Assembly: GCA_028818705.1 (NCBI GenBank)
Contig: JAPPNJ010000218.1
Coordinates: 1 to 35,743 of the forward strand
Reading direction: 5' to 3'
Length of the DNA: 35,743 nucleotides
Source: Candidatus Poribacteria bacterium
Lineage (GTDB): Bacteria > Poribacteria > WGA-4E > WGA-3G
In this document: piece after piece, positions 32,627-35,743 of the stretch
How the letters are laid out: the number at the start of each line of letters is the position of its first letter
How positions within the stretch are numbered: the first letter of the stretch is position 1
Made by a program: the position numbers and the translations under genes
The notes under the pieces: model-generated
Told to the model about the DNA's origin: nothing
The model's input: the letters and a program-made list of their open reading frames with translations, nothing else
Database searches by the model: none

Positions 32627-34420
32627 TTAATCTGGGTTTGTACTAAATTCAAGCATGTTCTTTGTATTGTCAACTGCCATCTGGTAACTCCATCCCCCTG
32701 TGTAGTCTCCTGAATGGACAGTTACGATATTCCATCCCGCTTTCAGTGGCAATTCAACGTAGGCTCTACCGTAAAACAGATGCTCTCCGGGTGCCGCTGC
32801 GAGATTTATCTCAACGCCATTAATAAAGAGTCTACCGAGATTGCTCCACCACCGAATCTGTGCAAAAACCTGCTGGACATCAGGACTTTTGATGTAGGTT
32901 ACGCCGTAAGCGGACGCCCACTCAGGTTTATTGAAAACCTTCTCTAAATCAACACGTCCCGATTCAACATGATGTTCTTGCCACTGGATTTCTCTATGCT
33001 TTCCTTGATAGGTTTTATCAGCTGACTTGTCATAAGTGGGTAGTGGATTAGCAATGAAATCCGGTGGAAAGACATCCAACGCAGCGATCTCTTCTGTTAC
33101 ATCAAGTTTGAACGGACCGAGCAATGCCCAGTCGGTAATCAGGTGCATCACCGATGGGTTCACTGGATAAACCATCTCGGTGCGGCGGTATAACTGTTCA
33201 CCACCGTACAGAGCAGAATATTCATAAATCGGTAAGGGCAGCAGTGCCTCCGATAGCGCAGAGAGCAGTACATTTCCAGTTGCGTCCTGTCCTGGCTTGA
33301 GCGTAAACGTAAGTTCGTTTGGTGCTGCCTGCCAGTTCTCACTTGAATGGAAAACAAGATCGACTTTAATTTCTTTTTCCAACTCATTTTTCAAGGCAAT
33401 TTCAAGCTTTCCGCCAGAAGTAGGAAGTACTCGTTCAATTTTTAGGCGAGTTTGAAGTGTGATCAGATCTCTGAGTTTCTCTTTGAATTCAGCAGTTGAA
33501 AGATCAGCAGGATAGATATTCCCAGGCTCGACAATAGCAATGTTAATCTCGCTGCCATCTACGGTCACAATGCTGTAGTGATCAAAAGCACCTACTTCTC
33601 GTGCTTCTTGTGTTGTGAATCCGCCACCCGTTGCCCCGAGGACGAAGTACCTCCGGTCATTGCGAGTGTGCAGGGTCAAGTTATGATAGTGTCCAGCAAA
33701 CACGGTGTACGCTTGATCGGCGAGCGCCTCTTCAATCTGAGACCAGCCGGAGTTGTCGTGTAGCCATGCGGGTTTGTGTAACATGACGAACGTATGACGT
33801 ACATTCTTGTGCTTTGCCAATTGGTCTGTTACATACGTAACTTGGGCATCACCAAACCATGTTTCTGTCCAACCTTCACTGCCTTCGGGTTGGCTGTGTT
33901 TTTCCTCAGTATTGAGTAGGATAAATAGACAACCTTTATAGATAAAGGCTGAATAGGTACGTCCAAGGTGTTTTTGCCAATAGTCGTACATCATTGGGTT
34001 TGTAATATCGTGGTTGCCGGGTAGCAGTAGAAACGGGATCATCAAATCGGACTGGTGTTGCCAAAATTCTTTCCATTCTGCTTCGACTTGCGCCACATCA
34101 TAGGTATATCCCTGTATTAGATCCCCTACCATAATAGAAAAGTCGGGTTTCAGGACATTGATTTCGTCGACCGCTCGGTCAAATATATGCCATTTGTCGT
34201 AACCACCTCCTGTTTTATCGCCGATAATAGCAAAACTAAATTTATCAGGATCCGTTGAAACAGGTCGTTCAACAATGGGCATCCCTTCTGGGGTTTGCAA
34301 GTGTTCCGCTGCTGTAGGTGTTTGTGTAGTGCCTATAGTGACAATAGCAAGCGAAAAAATGAGTGCTGTAGCGATTCCAGCAAAACATGTTAGTTTCCGA
34401 TGTTTATATGTGTGATACAC
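32627..34420 (-). CDS. secreted calcineurin-like metallophosphoesterase
   Basis: 597 residues from a GTG start with GGAGGAGG about eleven bases upstream. Residues 1-37 form a signal peptide (basic YKHRK, hydrophobic 13-30, cleavage near TAAEH). The metallophosphoesterase core runs from about 61 to 265: FAIIGDKTGG (D68), MVGDLIQG (D100), PGNHD (N137, H138), H215 (VMLHKPAW) and GHYHN (H244, H246). The first block is GDKTG rather than D-x-H, a variant known in secreted members. A C-terminal region (about 330-597) looks like two beta-rich modules, the last (LFINGVEINLAA, AYVELPLKAGWNIVTVHSGDYTGGW) resembling a galactose-binding/PA14-type fold. It may release phosphate from extracellular phosphoesters or phosphonates; substrate unknown. 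Confidence 0.87.
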   Translation of the reverse strand: MYHTYKHRKLTCFAGIATALIFSLAIVTIGTTQTPTAAEHLQTPEGMPIVERPVSTDPDKFSFAIIGDKTGGGYDKWHIFDRAVDEINVLKPDFSIMVGDLIQGYTYDVAQVEAEWKEFWQHQSDLMIPFLLLPGNHDITNPMMYDYWQKHLGRTYSAFIYKGCLFILLNTEEKHSQPEGSEGWTETWFGDAQVTYVTDQLAKHKNVRHTFVMLHKPAWLHDNSGWSQIEEALADQAYTVFAGHYHNLTLHTRNDRRYFVLGATGGGFTTQEAREVGAFDHYSIVTVDGSEINIAIVEPGNIYPADLSTAEFKEKLRDLITLQTRLKIERVLPTSGGKLEIALKNELEKEIKVDLVFHSSENWQAAPNELTFTLKPGQDATGNVLLSALSEALLPLPIYEYSALYGGEQLYRRTEMVYPVNPSVMHLITDWALLGPFKLDVTEEIAALDVFPPDFIANPLPTYDKSADKTYQGKHREIQWQEHHVESGRVDLEKVFNKPEWASAYGVTYIKSPDVQQVFAQIRWWSNLGRLFINGVEINLAAAPGEHLFYGRAYVELPLKAGWNIVTVHSGDYTGGWSYQMAVDNTKNMLEFSTNPD

Positions 34421-34469
34421 GCGATTTTAAACCTCCTCCGAATATGCGATAGCACAATATCGTATCTAT

Positions 34470-34500
34470 AGTATATCACAGAAATGTGCCGTAATTACAA
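34470..34500 (-). promoter_or_regulatory. candidate promoter for the metallophosphoesterase
   Basis: On the minus strand: TTGTAA (34495-34500), a 19-base spacer, then TATACT (34470-34475) preceded by TGA, an extended -10. The start near 34463 gives a leader of about 43 bases containing the GGAGGAGG SD. Confidence 0.45.
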
Positions 34501-34554
34501 AAATTCTATTCTGATAAAGCAAAGATATTGTAATCAAATTGTAAGACAATATGA

Positions 34555-34764
34555 TGTGTGCCAACGTGTCAATTTAATACCAATGCCGCTGGTAATTTGC
34601 GAGATGAGAAGTTCACGGATCTATGGGAAAGTGCTAATGTTCAAAAACAGTGGGAGTGGGTGAGTAAACGCCCGGGATGTTGGGCAGAATGTGAAGTTTT
34701 GCTGAGTGCAATTTACACTGGTGATTTATTGAAGAAAACCCTCTTTCCTATCAAGCATGCCTAA
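34555..34764 (+). pseudogene. radical-SAM SPASM-tail remnant
   Basis: After an in-frame TGA at 34552-34554, a frame of about 69 codons reads like the C-terminal SPASM region of a radical-SAM enzyme: TCQFNTNAAGNLRDEKFTDLWES, then KRPGCWAECEVLLSAIYTGDLL, with Cys residues where auxiliary 4Fe-4S clusters bind. The N-terminal radical-SAM barrel (CxxxCxxC) is absent: the 130 bases upstream are AT-rich intergenic sequence and, in part, the promoter of the divergent gene. No SD fits the GTG at 34558. It is best read as the 3' stump of a deleted or recombined gene, though expression as a small Fe-S protein cannot be excluded. Confidence 0.6.
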
Positions 34765-34781
34765 ATCTGTCTTTTCGCATT

Positions 34782-35639
34782 TCAGTCGGATGCCGAAATA
34801 GGTAAAACATCACGATAAACAGGTTCCATTTCTTCTGAGTATACATCTCCGCGAACCCACATGACCGGATTGACCTTCTGTACCTGTTTTTTAAGTACAC
34901 GTTCCGCACTCGCACTCATATAATGTGCGACATTACAACGCCGAAAGCGATCACTATGGTTATGAGTGCTCTTATGGAGGAGTTGGTTGTTGAACCAAAC
35001 TACGCCTCCGGATGGCACTTCAACCGGGACCCCATCTTCGTCCTTAGCATCGCGTGCTATCTTAAACTCACTCTGTTGTAAGCCTTCAAGGTCTTCATGA
35101 TCAAGAACGCCATACTTGTGGCTCCCAGGAATAACGTATAGACACCCATTCTCTACATCTGCGGGATCAATTGCCGTCCACGTTCCGACTGTCATATCCG
35201 TTTTATACTGCCAGTTAAAATACCATTTGTCTTGATGCCAAGGGAACCCTAAGCCAATCTTTGGGGCTTTCCAAATATACAGATTGCCTTGATTCAGCAG
35301 GTTTGGACCGAGCAAGTCAACAATTGGATCCGTTAGACGCGGGTCTCGAACACGTGCAAGGAATTCAGGGCAATAACAACTCACATGATAAATTTTGTGC
35401 ATTGCCTGGATACCTGAGGCTTCAACTTTTCCGTCTATTACCAAGGCATTTTGCTGGATCTTCTCTGTCGGGAAAGGTCGTTTTCCATCAACAATATCAT
35501 CAGCGATTTGACGCAGCACGTCGTTTTCTGCCTTGGTGAAAACGTCGTAACGAACAAAGTATCCGTTCTCCTCCCAAGATAATCGTTCTTCAGGAGTCAG
35601 TCTGAACTTGTGTTCTTGGGGCGTTGCATTTGTGTCCAT
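34782..35639 (-). CDS. PhyH-family Fe(II)/2-oxoglutarate dioxygenase
   Basis: 285 residues. Iron ligands are H135-x-D137 (PWHQDKWYF) and H222 (NQLLHKSTHN), with R233/R234 as the 2-oxoglutarate anchor. The ENGCLYVIPGSHKYG block is typical of the phytanoyl-CoA dioxygenase family. The ATG at 35639 has AAGGAG six bases upstream. The differences from the PhnY-like protein (no LYKEKINYK block, no HD partner) make another substrate likely. Oxidation of lipids, sugars or secondary metabolites are all possible. The SPASM remnant lies just downstream, with 17 bases between the two stops. It stands alone; no promoter is obvious in the 104 bases left before the window edge. Confidence 0.87.
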   Translation of the reverse strand: MDTNATPQEHKFRLTPEERLSWEENGYFVRYDVFTKAENDVLRQIADDIVDGKRPFPTEKIQQNALVIDGKVEASGIQAMHKIYHVSCYCPEFLARVRDPRLTDPIVDLLGPNLLNQGNLYIWKAPKIGLGFPWHQDKWYFNWQYKTDMTVGTWTAIDPADVENGCLYVIPGSHKYGVLDHEDLEGLQQSEFKIARDAKDEDGVPVEVPSGGVVWFNNQLLHKSTHNHSDRFRRCNVAHYMSASAERVLKKQVQKVNPVMWVRGDVYSEEMEPVYRDVLPISASD

Positions 35640-35743
35640 TCATGCTCCTTTTCATAACTTCTATATGGAACGATTCATTACGACATACTATGAAGTCATA
35701 TTGAGTAAAACATAAGGATGTGGTAAAATAGTGGAATCAGAGC

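Overview
The window reads as chromosome of an uncultured Gram-negative bacterium, most like Candidatus Poribacteria or a relative. This is inference from gene content, not a database match. The content that suggests it: Wza/Wzc-type capsule export, a KDO (LPS) gene, LamG and lamin-tail secreted proteins, two phytanoyl-CoA dioxygenase-family enzymes, LarA-family proteins beside a TRAP transporter, and many small palindromic repeats. I see no rRNA, tRNA, CRISPR array, phage or complete insertion sequence. TTG and GTG starts are common, and I moved several starts to fit Shine-Dalgarno (SD) sequences.

Layout. 1-721 (-): the 5' part of a secreted lamin-tail-domain protein that runs off the left edge. 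722-1585: gene-free, AT-rich and full of small hairpins. 1586-5305 (+): polysaccharide export outer-membrane protein and Wzc-type tyrosine kinase. 5329-7424 (-): two nucleoside/sugar ABC permeases. 7543-12810 (+): DegT-family aminotransferase, GlpD, a NucS-like nuclease and a BatA-like VWA protein. 12852-16031 (-): livK-livH-livM. Neither ABC system has its ATPase genes here. 16223-17736 (-): a lipoprotein and a PAP2 phosphatase. 17972-18262 (+): a small HTH protein. 18340-19197 (-): LamG protein 1. 19404-21928 (+): kdsB and pyrG, which form a CTP-to-CMP-KDO pair, with a potentially structured leader before pyrG. 22096-26616 (+): two tandem LarA-family paralogues followed by dctQ and dctM, probably one operon for a 2-hydroxy acid; dctP is absent.

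26716-28343 (-): LamG protein 2, a proline-rich small protein and a two-TM SLATT-like protein, the last two overlapping by ATGA. 28642-32110 (-): mandelate-racemase-family enzyme, alpha/beta hydrolase, then an HD-domain oxygenase and a PhyH dioxygenase that together form a PhnY/PhnZ-like phosphonate-cleaving pair behind a near-consensus promoter. 32111-32626: an array of short hairpins whose arms differ in sequence but stay self-complementary. 32627-34420 (-): secreted metallophosphoesterase. 34555-34764 (+): an isolated radical-SAM SPASM tail, probably a gene remnant. 34782-35639 (-): a second PhyH dioxygenase.

The points I would look at first are the covarying hairpin repeats at 16.2 and 32.2-32.5 kb, the PhnZ homologue with a shifted Tyr/Glu motif, the coupled 2TM/proline-rich pair, the C-terminal tail shared by the LamG proteins, and the structured region ahead of pyrG.
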